Source: Brachybacterium sp. UMB0905 (lineage in GTDB: Bacteria; Actinomycetota; Actinomycetes; Actinomycetales; Dermabacteraceae). From it: DNA of 64,000 bases. Every line of letters starts with the position of its first letter. Positions within the stretch are counted from its first letter, which is position 1. Below the pieces are notes generated by a model that did not search any database, had not been told where the DNA came from, and saw only the letters and a list, made by a program, of their open reading frames with translations. The translations under genes and the position numbers were made by a program. Positions 1 through 8,154 of this stretch are shown here, one piece after another. The DNA lies in the NCBI RefSeq assembly GCF_002871795.1, contig NZ_PNHL01000009.1, forward strand, positions 62,001-126,000, in the 5' to 3' direction.

Positions 1-343
1 GGCGGGACACCTCCGTGAGCAGGCGCGGGAAGAAGCGCTCGACGAGCTCCTCGCGGCGGTCGGCGGGGAGATCGGTGAGGTCCGACGGATCGGTGGTGAA
101 ATGCTCGAAGTAGTGCACGGACAGCTGCTTCGCGCGGAAGGCGGGCAGCCCCATCTCCGTCACTGCGTCCTGCCGCTCGGCGAGGGTGAGGTCTGCCAGA
201 TGTGCGGGCGGCTTGCCGCGCCGGGTGGGGCGCAGCTGCAGCTGGCCGGGGGCGAGGGCGACCTTCTGCCCGGGGATGGCCTCGCGGGAGAGATCGGGGT
301 TCGCGCCGGCACCGGGCCGACGGGGCGTCTCGGGGGTGCTCAT
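1..343 (-). CDS. rlmN: 23S rRNA (adenine-2503-C2)-methyltransferase RlmN, N-terminal part
   Basis: About 114 N-terminal codons are present; the gene runs off the left edge. RlmN is a radical-SAM enzyme that methylates A2503 of 23S rRNA and A37 of some tRNAs. Identification rests on the N-terminal accessory region, with the family-like stretch GLPAFRAKQLSVHYF, and on position directly after cdsA, a common actinobacterial order. The radical-SAM CxxxCxxC motif lies outside the window. The ATG overlaps the cdsA stop by 4 bp (ATGA), so translation is probably coupled. The N-terminus carries a proline-rich leader of about 30 residues. The identification is good but partial. Confidence 0.8.
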   Translation of the reverse strand, partial: MSTPETPRRPGAGANPDLSREAIPGQKVALAPGQLQLRPTRRGKPPAHLADLTLAERQDAVTEMGLPAFRAKQLSVHYFEHFTTDPSDLTDLPADRREELVERFFPRLLTEVSR

Positions 344-1236
344 GGCAGCAGAACCTCCAGCATGAGATAGGTGGCGGGGGCGGCCAGCAGGATCGAGTCC
401 ACACGGTCCATGACACCGCCGTGCCCGGGCAGCAGGTGCCCCATGTCCTTGATGCCGAGGTCGCGCTTGAGCAGCGATTCGGCGAGGTCACCGCAGGTGG
501 ATACGAGCACGAGCATCACGCCGATCGCGACTCCCGCCCACCAGGGCATGCCGAGGGCGAGGGTCGCCACGGAAGCGACCAGCGTGATCCCCAGCAGCAG
601 GGAACCGGCGAAGCCTTCCCAGGATTTCTTGGGGCTGATGGAGGGGGCCATCGGGTGCTTGCCCAGCAGGACACCGGCGATGTAGCCGCCCACGTCGTTG
701 CCGATCGGCCCCAGGATCGCCAGCAGCACCAGCAGCGGCCCGTCGTCGCGCTGCATGAGCAGCAGCAGGAAGGATCCCAGGAACGGGATCCAGGTCAGGG
801 TGAATACTCCCCCGGCCACATCACGCAGGGCGGACAGGCCCATCGACTCGCTGATGCGCCACAGGATCAGTACGCACACCGCCACGGCGGTGGACAACAG
901 CAGCCCCGGTTCGGCGAGGACCACGGTGGAGACCACCATCCCCACCACTCCCACCAGCAGCGGCACGGCGGGGACCGCGAGGCCGCCGAAGGACAGTGCG
1001 CGCACCAGCTCCAGCACGGCCAGGACCATCGCGATCGCAGCGACGACGGGGAATGCCTGCGGGAGCACGAACAGGGAGGCCAGCAGCAGGGCCAGCAAAC
1101 CCAGACCCACAGCGATCGCGGCCGGCAGGTTGCGGCCGGGACCGCGACGACGCGGTGCACGCCCAGGATCTGAGGTGGGCATGGCATCGACCGCCTCAAG
1201 CGGGCTCGAGGCGGTCGACGATGCAGCGGGGCTCAT
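340..1236 (-). CDS. cdsA: Phosphatidate cytidylyltransferase (CDP-diglyceride synthase)
   Basis: This integral membrane enzyme makes CDP-diacylglycerol from phosphatidic acid and CTP, the branch point of phospholipid synthesis. The 298-residue product has about eight hydrophobic segments. Near its C-terminus it carries the CdsA signature: SLLKRDLGIKD followed by LPGHGGVMDRVDS (LPGHGG at about 269-274). The reading frame stays open upstream to 1419, but that part is arginine/proline-rich and overlaps frr, so it is out-of-frame noise. I chose the ATG at 1236, just after the frr stop; an ATG at 1182 is also possible. The 3' end overlaps rlmN by 4 bp. Confidence 0.9.
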   Translation of the reverse strand: MSPAASSTASSPLEAVDAMPTSDPGRAPRRRGPGRNLPAAIAVGLGLLALLLASLFVLPQAFPVVAAIAMVLAVLELVRALSFGGLAVPAVPLLVGVVGMVVSTVVLAEPGLLLSTAVAVCVLILWRISESMGLSALRDVAGGVFTLTWIPFLGSFLLLLMQRDDGPLLVLLAILGPIGNDVGGYIAGVLLGKHPMAPSISPKKSWEGFAGSLLLGITLVASVATLALGMPWWAGVAIGVMLVLVSTCGDLAESLLKRDLGIKDMGHLLPGHGGVMDRVDSILLAAPATYLMLEVLLP

Positions 1237-1255
1237 GCGCGGGGCGCGATGCGGT

Positions 1256-1819
1256 TCAGAGGGTCTCGAGCTCGGTCTCCTTGGCGGCCAGGGCCTCGTC
1301 CACCTGCTCGCTGTACTTCTTGGTGATGGACTCGAGCTCCTTCTCCGCGCGGGTGCCCTCGTCCTCGCCGATCTCCTTGTCCTTGACGAGCTTCTCGATG
1401 GCCTTCTTCGCGGTGCCACGAGAGGCGCGCACCGCGACCCGGCCGTCCTCGGCCTTGGTGCGTGCGAGCTTCACATAGTCCTTGCGGCGCTCCTCGGTCA
1501 GGGCCGGCAGCACAATGCGCAGGGTGTCCCCGTTGTTGGTGGGGTTCACTCCCAGGTCGGACTCGCGCAAAGCGGTCTCCACACCGGACATCGCGGACTT
1601 GTCGTAGGGGGTGACGATGACGGTGCGGGCCTCGGGGAACTGTAGGGAGGCCAGCTGGTTCAGCGGGGTGGGGGCGCCGTAGTACTCGACGGTGATGCCC
1701 TGGAACATGGCGGCGTTGGCCCGGCCCGTGCGGATGGTGGTGAACTCCTCCTTGGTCACCTCCACGGACTTCGCCATCTTCGTTTCGGCGTCCTTCAGGA
1801 TGCTGGACGTGTCGTTCAC
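1256..1819 (-). CDS. frr: Ribosome recycling factor
   Basis: RRF works with EF-G to split post-termination ribosomes. The 187-residue product has the normal family length and typical sequence throughout, for example TIRTGRANAAMF near the N-terminus and the conserved LTEERRKDYVKLA helix. The open frame extends to 1885, but the GTG at 1819 has a strong ribosome binding site (GAGGAGAA) and gives the family's usual N-terminus, so I chose it. The gene lies between pyrH and cdsA in the translation/phospholipid block. Confidence 0.95.
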   Translation of the reverse strand: MNDTSSILKDAETKMAKSVEVTKEEFTTIRTGRANAAMFQGITVEYYGAPTPLNQLASLQFPEARTVIVTPYDKSAMSGVETALRESDLGVNPTNNGDTLRIVLPALTEERRKDYVKLARTKAEDGRVAVRASRGTAKKAIEKLVKDKEIGEDEGTRAEKELESITKKYSEQVDEALAAKETELETL

Positions 1820-1924
1820 GGGGTTCTCCTCGGGTCTCGGTGGTGGATCGTCGGTGCAGGGCATCTGCCGGGGTGTTACGTCCATTGTCCTCCACCGTGG
1901 CGGGCGGTGCGAGGACTGCTGCGC

Positions 1925-2677
1925 TCAGGCCGTGACGACGGTGCCGATGCGGTCCCCGCGCATGGCCCGGGTGATGTTGCCAGGGGTGTCCAGGCCGAAC
2001 ACCATCATCTGCTGGGCGTTGTCCATGCACAGGCTGAAGGCGGTGGAGTCCACGACCTTCAGGCCCTGCTGGAGGGCGTCGTTATAGGTGACGTGCTCGA
2101 GCTTTGTGGCATCGGGGTTCTCGCGGGGGTCGGAGTCGTAGACGCCGTCCACGCCGTTCTTGGCCATGAGCACCTCTTCGCAGCCGATCTCCAGGGCGCG
2201 CTGCACGGCGACGGTGTCGGTGGAGAAGTACGGCATGCCGGCACCGGCGCCGAAGATGACCACGCGGCCCTTCTCGAGGTGCCGGACGGCGCGCAGGGGG
2301 ATGTACGGCTCGGCGACCTGGCCCATCGCGATGGCGGTCTGCACGCGGGTGGAGACGTGGCGCTGCTCGAGAAAGTCCTGTAGGGCCAGGCAGTTCATGA
2401 CGGTGCCGAGCATGCCCATGTAGTCGGCACGGCGGCGGTCCATGCCGCGCTGGGACAGCTCGGCGCCGCGGAAGAAGTTTCCGCCGCCCACCACGATCGC
2501 GCACTCGACACCCTGGGCCACGCCCTCGGCGATCTCCCCGGCGATGCGGGAGACGACATCGGGGTCCACGCCCACGGCCCCGCCGCCGAAGGCCTCGCCG
2601 GAGAGCTTCAAAAGGACCCGGCGTCCGTCCTGCTTCTTGGGGAGAACGGGGATCGGCGAGGTGATCGTCTGGGTCAT
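1925..2677 (-). CDS. pyrH: Uridylate kinase (UMP kinase)
   Basis: PyrH phosphorylates UMP to UDP in pyrimidine nucleotide synthesis. The 250-residue product belongs to the amino acid kinase fold. Visible family motifs are [11 protein letters not shown] (about 22-32), the phosphate-binding [10 protein letters not shown] (about 62-71), and the nucleotide-binding [13 protein letters not shown] region. Placement between tsf and frr is the standard bacterial order. A stable hairpin in the tsf-pyrH gap may reduce read-through into this gene. Confidence 0.95.
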   Translation of the reverse strand: MTQTITSPIPVLPKKQDGRRVLLKLSGEAFGGGAVGVDPDVVSRIAGEIAEGVAQGVECAIVVGGGNFFRGAELSQRGMDRRRADYMGMLGTVMNCLALQDFLEQRHVSTRVQTAIAMGQVAEPYIPLRAVRHLEKGRVVIFGAGAGMPYFSTDTVAVQRALEIGCEEVLMAKNGVDGVYDSDPRENPDATKLEHVTYNDALQQGLKVVDSTAFSLCMDNAQQMMVFGLDTPGNITRAMRGDRIGTVVTA

Positions 2678-2717
2678 GGGTGTCCTTCCGCGCGGGGTCC
2701 TCGGTGAGGATACCGGA

Positions 2718-2746
2718 GCGGCCCCGCACCGATGGTGCGGGGCCGC
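2718..2746 (-). terminator. Strong GC hairpin between tsf and pyrH
   Basis: A perfect 13-bp stem (2718-2730 with 2734-2746) with a 3-nt loop follows the tsf stop. No U-run follows on the minus strand, so this is more likely an attenuator or mRNA-stabilising 3' structure than a classical intrinsic terminator. Confidence 0.55.
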
Positions 2747-2793
2747 GTGCCGGTGGCCACGCTCACGCGCGGCCGGGGTGCTGCGGGGGTCGG

Positions 2794-3618
2794 TCAGTTG
2801 CCGACGCGGAAGCGGATGAAGCCGGTGACGGTGCCGCCGGCCTCCTCCACGACCTTGCCCACAGACTTCTTGTTGTCCTTGGCGAAGGCCTGATCCAGCA
2901 GGCAGTTCTCCTTGTAGAAGCCGTTCAGGCGGCCCTCGACGATCTTGGGCAGGGCGGCCTCGGGCTTGCCCTCGTTGACGGCGGTCTCCTGAGCGATGCG
3001 GCGCTCGTTCTCGACCACATCGGCGGGGACCTCGTCACGGGAGAGGTAGGTGGGGGTGAACGCCGCGATGTGCATCGCGATGTCCTTGGCCACCTCGGCG
3101 CCGGCCTTGTCGGTGGCGACCAGCACGCCGACCTGCGGGGGCAGGTCCTTGTTGGTGCGGTGCATGTACTCGGTGACGACCTCGCCGGACAGACGGCCGA
3201 TGCGGCGCACCAGGATCTTCTCGCCCATGGAGGCACCGGCATTGGTGAGCGCCTCACCGAAGGGGGTCTTTTCGAGGTCCGCGGGCTCGGAGGCGCCGGA
3301 CTCGACGGCGGCGGCCACAGCCTCATCGCCCAGGGCGACGAACTTGCTGTTCTTGGCCACGAAGTCGGTCTCGGAGTTGAGCTCGACCAGGGTGCCGGTC
3401 TGGCCGCCCTCGGCGTCGCGCACGTCGACGGCGATCAGGCCCTCCGAGGCGGAGCGACCCTCGCGCTTGGCGATGCCCTTAAGGCCCTTGACGCGCAGGA
3501 GCTCGACGGCCTTGGCCTTGTCGCCGCCGGCCTCATCGAGCGCCTTCTTGACGTCGAGCATGCCCGCGCCGGTGGACTCGCGGATCTCCTTGATGTCTGC
3601 TGCCGTGTAGTTGGCCAT
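2794..3618 (-). CDS. tsf: Translation elongation factor Ts
   Basis: EF-Ts is the guanine nucleotide exchange factor for EF-Tu. The 274-residue product begins with the UBA-like domain ([12 protein letters not shown] at about 16-27) and carries the conserved TDFVAKN motif at about 84-90, which contacts EF-Tu. Length is normal for actinobacteria. It follows rpsB with a hairpin in the gap, as in many bacteria where the two genes are co-transcribed. Confidence 0.97.
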   Translation of the reverse strand: MANYTAADIKEIRESTGAGMLDVKKALDEAGGDKAKAVELLRVKGLKGIAKREGRSASEGLIAVDVRDAEGGQTGTLVELNSETDFVAKNSKFVALGDEAVAAAVESGASEPADLEKTPFGEALTNAGASMGEKILVRRIGRLSGEVVTEYMHRTNKDLPPQVGVLVATDKAGAEVAKDIAMHIAAFTPTYLSRDEVPADVVENERRIAQETAVNEGKPEAALPKIVEGRLNGFYKENCLLDQAFAKDNKKSVGKVVEEAGGTVTGFIRFRVGN

Positions 3619-3699
3619 GTTCCTCTTCCTTGTGGGAGGTGCTGCTCAGGGGGCGGGGCGCGGTGGCGCCCCAGAGAGGGGTCCGGGGACCCCGGGATG

Positions 3700-3732
3700 G
3701 GGCCCGAGGACGACGGTATCGCCCTCGGGCCC
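3700..3732 (-). terminator. Hairpin between rpsB and tsf
   Basis: A 10-bp stem (3700-3709 with 3723-3732) with a 13-nt loop begins about 5 nt after the rpsB stop. It has no U-tract. It probably acts as a partial terminator or a 3' end stabiliser that sets the rpsB/tsf ratio. Confidence 0.5.
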
Positions 3733-3737
3733 GCGGG

Positions 3738-4658
3738 TCACTCGGCGGTGGGAGCCTCGGCGGGCTTCTCCTGCTCGGACTTCTCCTCGGCCGGGGCCTG
3801 GTCGGCGGGGGCGTCCTGGGCCGGCTTGTCCTCGGTCGAGGCGACGGACTCCTCAGCGGGGGCGTCCTGCTGCTGGACCTCGGACTGCTTGAGCAGCTCC
3901 TGCTCCCACTCGGCCAGCGGCTCAGCGTCCACGGCGGAGACGTTCTTCTCGCCACCGGAGGAGGCGCTGTGGCGCTCCTGCAGGCCGGCGGCGACGGCGT
4001 CGGCGATCACGCGGGTCAGCAGGGTGACCGAGCGGATGGCGTCGTCGTTGCCGGGGATCGGGTAGGTGATCTCGTCGGGGTCGCAGTTGGTGTCCAGGAT
4101 CGCGACGACCGGGATGCTCAGCTTCTGCGCCTCGTCGACGGCGAGGTGCTCCTTGTTGGTGTCCACGACCCACAGGGCGGAGGGGGCCTTGCTCATGTCG
4201 CGGATGCCGCCGAGGGTCTTCTCGAGCTTCTCCTTCTCGCGGCGCATCATGAGCAGCTCCTTCTTGGTGCGGCCGGAGGAGGCCACATCGTCGAAGTCGA
4301 TCTGCTCGAGCTCCTTGAGGCGGTTGACCCGCTGGGAGACGGTCTGCAGGTTGGTGAGCATGCCGCCCAGCCAGCGCTGGTTCACGTAAGGCATGCCCAC
4401 GCGGGTGGCCTGCTCCTGGACGGACTCCTGGGCCTGCTTCTTGGTGCCGACGAACAGCACGGTGCCGCCGTGGGCCACGGTCTGCTTGACGAAGTCGAAG
4501 GCCTTGTCGATGTACTCGAGCGTCTGCATCAGATCGACGATGTAGATGCCGTTGCGCTCGGTGAAGATGAAGCGACGGACCTTGGGGTTCCAGCGACGGG
4601 TCTGGTGGCCGAAGTGGACGCCGCTCTCCAGGAGCTGGCGCATGGTGACGACTGCCAT
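3738..4658 (-). CDS. rpsB: 30S ribosomal protein S2
   Basis: S2 is a late-assembling small-subunit protein that helps recruit S1. The 306-residue product starts with the canonical [19 protein letters not shown]; the open frame runs upstream to 4862, but an AGAGGAC ribosome binding site and the family N-terminus fix the start at 4658. The core ends near residue 240. After it comes an acidic, low-complexity tail rich in Glu, Ala, Pro and Gln (about 60 residues), a common actinobacterial extension of S2. First gene of the rpsB-tsf-pyrH-frr-cdsA-rlmN block. Confidence 0.97.
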   Translation of the reverse strand: MAVVTMRQLLESGVHFGHQTRRWNPKVRRFIFTERNGIYIVDLMQTLEYIDKAFDFVKQTVAHGGTVLFVGTKKQAQESVQEQATRVGMPYVNQRWLGGMLTNLQTVSQRVNRLKELEQIDFDDVASSGRTKKELLMMRREKEKLEKTLGGIRDMSKAPSALWVVDTNKEHLAVDEAQKLSIPVVAILDTNCDPDEITYPIPGNDDAIRSVTLLTRVIADAVAAGLQERHSASSGGEKNVSAVDAEPLAEWEQELLKQSEVQQQDAPAEESVASTEDKPAQDAPADQAPAEEKSEQEKPAEAPTAE

Positions 4659-4989
4659 GATGGTGTCCTCTTGTCTTCCGATCCTGGGCTCGCGCGACGC
4701 GCCCGGTGGGCGTCCGCGGTCCTCGCGCAGGACCTGCTTTCTCGGTTCTTCCCCCGCCACCGGATGGTGCGGGGCCTGGTGCCCGGGTGGTCGGCCGCCC
4801 TCGCCGCCGCCCGGATGCGGGTGGTGGATCAGGACCGATGGCCGACGAGCCCTGGTAGGCACGCGAAGTCATCCGGACGGACCGGATGCTGCGGCGAGTC
4901 TATCCGACGCTGGGCACCCCATGCGCGCGTGATGCGTCACCTGTGGGCGGGTGTCGGGGCGACCGGTGGCCGGGTGCCGGGGCGACCTC
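4659..4989. other. Divergent intergenic region upstream of rpsB
   Basis: No gene is apparent between the rpsB start and the M23 promoter boxes. The minus strand must carry the rpsB promoter and leader. A TAGACT hexamer (reverse strand, about 4894-4899) is a possible -10, but I see no convincing -35 and no clear S2 leader structure. Confidence 0.4.
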
Positions 4990-5066
4990 TCCTCCACAAT
5001 GCCCCCTCATCCACAATCCGGGTAGCACGGCAGCGGAGCCAGGCGCCGGACCGGCAGGCTCTCGGC
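4990..5066 (+). promoter_or_regulatory. Paired TCCACAAT promoter, copy 1 (M23 peptidase)
   Basis: TCCACAAT occurs at 4993-5000 and again at 5010-5017 (17 bp start to start). After exactly 37 bp comes the -10-like hexamer CAGGCT (5055-5060), then 6 nt, then the ATG. The first box sits in TCCTCCACAATGCCCC. There is no Shine-Dalgarno sequence, so the mRNA is probably leaderless. The same layout occurs at 10185-10262, 18241-18317 and 25441-25517. Confidence 0.7.
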
Positions 5067-6041
5067 ATGACTGCACCACATGCTCTCCCCCGCCCTCGCA
5101 CCCTTCTGCGCGCCGTCCTCATGGGTCTGGTGCTCGTCATCTGTCTGCTGCCGTCAGCGGCTCTCGCCGATGACGTGGACGGTGCCGGTGGCGTGGGCGG
5201 GGCGGAGGACTCACCGGCATCGTCGGCGCGGTGGATCTGGCCGCTTGTGCCGCGGCCGGAGGTGGTGCGGGTTTTCGAGGCACCGGAGAGCCGGTATAGC
5301 CCCGGGCATCGAGGGATCGACCTGGCCGTGCCCGCAGCCGGGGCATCCGTGCGCGCGGTGGAGGACGGGGTGGTGCGCTTCGTGGGGATGGTGGCGGGGC
5401 GCGGGGTGGTCTCGGTGACGCATGCCGACGGGCTGATCTCGACCTATGAGCCGGTGGCAGGGACGGTCCGACGGGGTCAGCAGGTCCAGGCCGGGGACGT
5501 GCTGGGGACGGTGGAGCCGGGCTCGGCGCCGGGGCACTGTCCGGGGCAGCTGTGCATGCATCTGGGGGCGCGGCGGGGTGCGGACTATGTGGACCCCTTG
5601 CTGCTGCTGGGGATGCGGGGGCCGAGCGTGCTGCTGCCCTGGAGCGGCGGGGCTGGCGCGGGCTCTGGTGTGAGCGCAGGGTCAGGCGCTATCGCGGGAG
5701 CGTCGGGGCCTGCGGCGGGAACGTCGAGGGGCGTGGCGGGAGCAGGGTCAGGCGCGCGGGTGGGCTTGCTCGACGGTGCGGCGCAGTCGCTCGGCGCTGA
5801 CATGCGTGTAGATCTGGGTGGTGGCGAGCGAGGAGTGCCCGAGGAAATCCTGGACGCTGCGCAGGTCCGCTCCGCCTTCGACGAGGTGGGTGGCGGCGCT
5901 GTGGCGCAGCGTGTGGGGGGTGATGTGGCGTTCGATCCCGGCGGCGGCGGCATGCCGGTCCACGAGGGTGCGGACGGCCCGGTCGCCGAGTCGGCCTCCG
6001 CGCACCCCGAGGAACAGGGCGGGGCCCGCGGTCGCGGCTGA
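5067..6041 (+). CDS. Secreted M23-family metallopeptidase (LytM-like murein hydrolase)
   Basis: A Sec signal peptide (residues 1 to about 34, ending in SAALA) precedes an M23 domain with the zinc ligands H81 and D85 in HRGIDLAVP and H165 in LCMHLGA. These are the HxxxD and HxH-like motifs of glycyl-glycine/DD endopeptidases, although the middle motif reads HADGLISTYE. Two cysteines (158, 163) could pair. The domain ends near residue 195. The frame then runs on as a Gly/Ala-rich tail and, from about residue 227, is antisense to xerC until the stop at 6041. The real protein may be shorter in vivo, but no earlier in-frame stop exists. Transcribed from the copy-1 paired-box promoter. Confidence 0.75.
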   Translation: MTAPHALPRPRTLLRAVLMGLVLVICLLPSAALADDVDGAGGVGGAEDSPASSARWIWPLVPRPEVVRVFEAPESRYSPGHRGIDLAVPAAGASVRAVEDGVVRFVGMVAGRGVVSVTHADGLISTYEPVAGTVRRGQQVQAGDVLGTVEPGSAPGHCPGQLCMHLGARRGADYVDPLLLLGMRGPSVLLPWSGGAGAGSGVSAGSGAIAGASGPAAGTSRGVAGAGSGARVGLLDGAAQSLGADMRVDLGGGERGVPEEILDAAQVRSAFDEVGGGAVAQRVGGDVAFDPGGGGMPVHEGADGPVAESASAHPEEQGGARGRG

Positions 6042-6890
6042 TGCATTCTCCAGGACGACGGGCCTGCCCTCGCGCACCCAGCGCTCCACTGCCTCCACGG
6101 CGAGGCGGCCGACGGGGACGATGCGCTCTTTGTCGCCCTTGCCGCGCACGCGCACGGTGCGGGCGGTGGCGTCGATGCCCGGCAGGTTGAGTGCCACCAG
6201 CTCGGAGACGCGCAGGCCGGAGGAGTAGAGCAGTTCGAGGACCGCGGCATCGCGCAGCTGGATCGCCTGCGCGAGCGGGTCCTCGGCGGGGCGGTCCAGA
6301 GAGTTCAGCGCGGCCACGGCCGGGGCCCCATTATTCGCCGGGATCCGATTATTCGCCGGGGTCCCATTATTCGAGGTCGACCGGGTTGTCCCGGCGTGGT
6401 CCCCTCCAGGGTGTTGGCTGTGTCTGTCGCTGTCCGCAGCTCCATTCTCGCCCGCGGCTCCGTTCTCGCCAGCGCTGCTTTCCCCTGCCTGGTCGAGGAG
6501 CTGCTTCGCCTGCGCCCCAGTGAGGACGGCGGGCAGGTGGCGGCCACGCTTTGGGGCACGCAGCCGCCCGCCGACGTCATGCGGGATCCGCCCGGTGGCG
6601 GCGAGCCAGGTGGTGAAGGTACGGGCTGCCGCAGCAGAACGGGCGAGCGTGCTGGCACTTGCACCGGTCTCGGCGCGCGCACCGAGCCAGGTCCGCAGGG
6701 CGGTGACGTCGAGCTCTGCCAGGGGGATCCGCTCCTGGTCGCGCAGGTGGGTGAGCAGTCCCGCGGCCTCGCGGCGGTAGGCCCGCACGGTGTGCTCGGA
6801 GCGCCCGCGCTCGAGCCGTAGGTGCTCGATGAAGGCGTTGAGCACCGCATCCTCAGGCTGCGAGGGCGGCTGAACGGACGGTGCGGGCAT
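5748..6890 (-). CDS. xerC: Tyrosine recombinase XerC
   Basis: XerC/D recombinases resolve chromosome dimers at dif. The 380-residue product has the N-terminal SAM-like core-binding domain (about 13-110) and the catalytic domain with R227 (GLRVSE), K254 (GDKER), H326-x-x-R329 (HTLRH), H352 (LGHSS) and nucleophile Y361 (QIYTHV). All catalytic residues are present. It is longer than the usual ~300 residues because of a low-complexity insert at about 137-200, rich in Gly, Asn and Ala, containing three tandem hexapeptides. It lies downstream of dprA, and its 3' 294 bp are antisense to the M23 gene's tail. Confidence 0.9.
   Translation of the reverse strand: MPAPSVQPPSQPEDAVLNAFIEHLRLERGRSEHTVRAYRREAAGLLTHLRDQERIPLAELDVTALRTWLGARAETGASASTLARSAAAARTFTTWLAATGRIPHDVGGRLRAPKRGRHLPAVLTGAQAKQLLDQAGESSAGENGAAGENGAADSDRHSQHPGGDHAGTTRSTSNNGTPANNRIPANNGAPAVAALNSLDRPAEDPLAQAIQLRDAAVLELLYSSGLRVSELVALNLPGIDATARTVRVRGKGDKERIVPVGRLAVEAVERWVREGRPVVLENASAATAGPALFLGVRGGRLGDRAVRTLVDRHAAAAGIERHITPHTLRHSAATHLVEGGADLRSVQDFLGHSSLATTQIYTHVSAERLRRTVEQAHPRA
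6330..6373. repeat. 18-bp tandem repeat inside xerC
   Basis: ATTATTCG starts at 6330, 6348 and 6366, an 18-bp period that encodes three similar hexapeptides (NNGTPA, NNRIPA, NNGAPA) in the XerC insert. This in-frame repeat could change copy number by slippage. Confidence 0.85.
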
Positions 6891-6927
6891 GACATCCAGT
6901 CTCCCGCAGACCGTTCCGCGAAGACTC

Positions 6928-8154
6928 TCAGGACCGTGCCCGGGCGCGTCGGACCCGGCCCCCGGACCGTTCCACGTGCCCCATCAGATCCAGGCGAGCG
7001 AGTGCCGCCTGGACCTCGACGGGGCTGAAGCCGATCTCCTGGGCGATGCGCTCCGGAGAGAGCGCAGAGCGGGGCGGGACCGCATCCAGCACGCGCCGAT
7101 CCGCCGGGGTCAGCAGATCCAGTGCATCTTGGCGGGCGAAGGCCCCCTCCCCTGCCGCCGGTCCGCCTGGCAGGAGGTCCTGCACGTCCTGTCCTTCGGT
7201 AATGAGCACGGCCCCGCGCTCGCGGATGATCCGGTGGCAGCCGGCGCTCGCCGGGGAGGTCACCGGGCCCGGGACCGCGCCGACGGGACGGGAGAGGTCA
7301 TCGGCATGGCGCGCGGTGGACAGCGCTCCCGAACGCCAAGACGCCTCGACCACCACGGTTGCCTGAGAGAGGGCGGCGATCAGCCGGTTGCGTGCCAGGA
7401 ACCGCCAGCGCGTGGGCGCCGTGCCCGGCGGGGCTTCACTGACCAGCAGGTGCCGCTCCCGGATGCGTTCGAGAAGCGTCGTGTTGCCGCGCGGATAGAG
7501 GCGGTCCAGTCCCCCGGCGAGCACAGCGATCGTTGCGCCATCGGAGGCGTCGAGCGCCCCACGGTGGGCGGCGGCGTCGATGCCGTAGGCGCCGCCGGAG
7601 ACGACAGTGCCGCCGTGTGCGGCGAAGGCTGCGGCCAGCGACCCGGCGGTGTCCTCGCCGTACGGGGTCGAGGCGCGTGAGCCCACCAGGGCGATGCTCC
7701 GGGGCGTGATGAGCTCGTCGAGGAGTCCGGGCCCATGCAGCCACAGGCAGTGCGGGGCGGTGTGCTCGAGGTCCCCGAGCATCATCGGCCATTCCTCATC
7801 TGCGGGGGTGATGACGCGGATGCCGCGTCGCTCAGCATCGGCGAGCGCGCGCGGCAGGTCCACGACCTTCAGGCGGGCACGCCAGCGGGCCAAGGCTTTC
7901 GCGGCGCGGGAGCGGTGACTGCCGGGGGACGGATCTGCGGCGTCGCTCGGCAGGGTGCCACCGAGGGCCTCGAGCAGCTCATGATCGGTGGCCTCCCGCG
8001 CGGCCTCGAGGGCCACTGCTGGCCCGAGCACGGAGCGAGCCAGGTGAGCGACGGGGTCGGAGGGTTCGGCGATCAGCGACCAGGTCAGGCGCGCAGTCCG
8101 TTCTGCGGCCGCCGCGGTGCGGGAGCTGTGGGTGTCGATGGCGGAGCTGGTCAT
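6928..8154 (-). CDS. dprA: DNA-processing protein DprA (Smf)
   Basis: DprA binds incoming single-stranded DNA and loads RecA during natural transformation. The 408-residue product has a SAM-like N-terminal region, the extended Rossmann fold with VGSRAST (157-163), SGGAYGID (186-193), the LAGGLDRLYP motif and PGPVTSPAS, and a C-terminal winged helix (from about 340; ERIAQEIGFS). Its start overlaps the comM stop by 4 bp, so yraN-comM-dprA form one operon and xerC follows within 40 bp. Confidence 0.93.
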   Translation of the reverse strand: MTSSAIDTHSSRTAAAAERTARLTWSLIAEPSDPVAHLARSVLGPAVALEAAREATDHELLEALGGTLPSDAADPSPGSHRSRAAKALARWRARLKVVDLPRALADAERRGIRVITPADEEWPMMLGDLEHTAPHCLWLHGPGLLDELITPRSIALVGSRASTPYGEDTAGSLAAAFAAHGGTVVSGGAYGIDAAAHRGALDASDGATIAVLAGGLDRLYPRGNTTLLERIRERHLLVSEAPPGTAPTRWRFLARNRLIAALSQATVVVEASWRSGALSTARHADDLSRPVGAVPGPVTSPASAGCHRIIRERGAVLITEGQDVQDLLPGGPAAGEGAFARQDALDLLTPADRRVLDAVPPRSALSPERIAQEIGFSPVEVQAALARLDLMGHVERSGGRVRRARARS

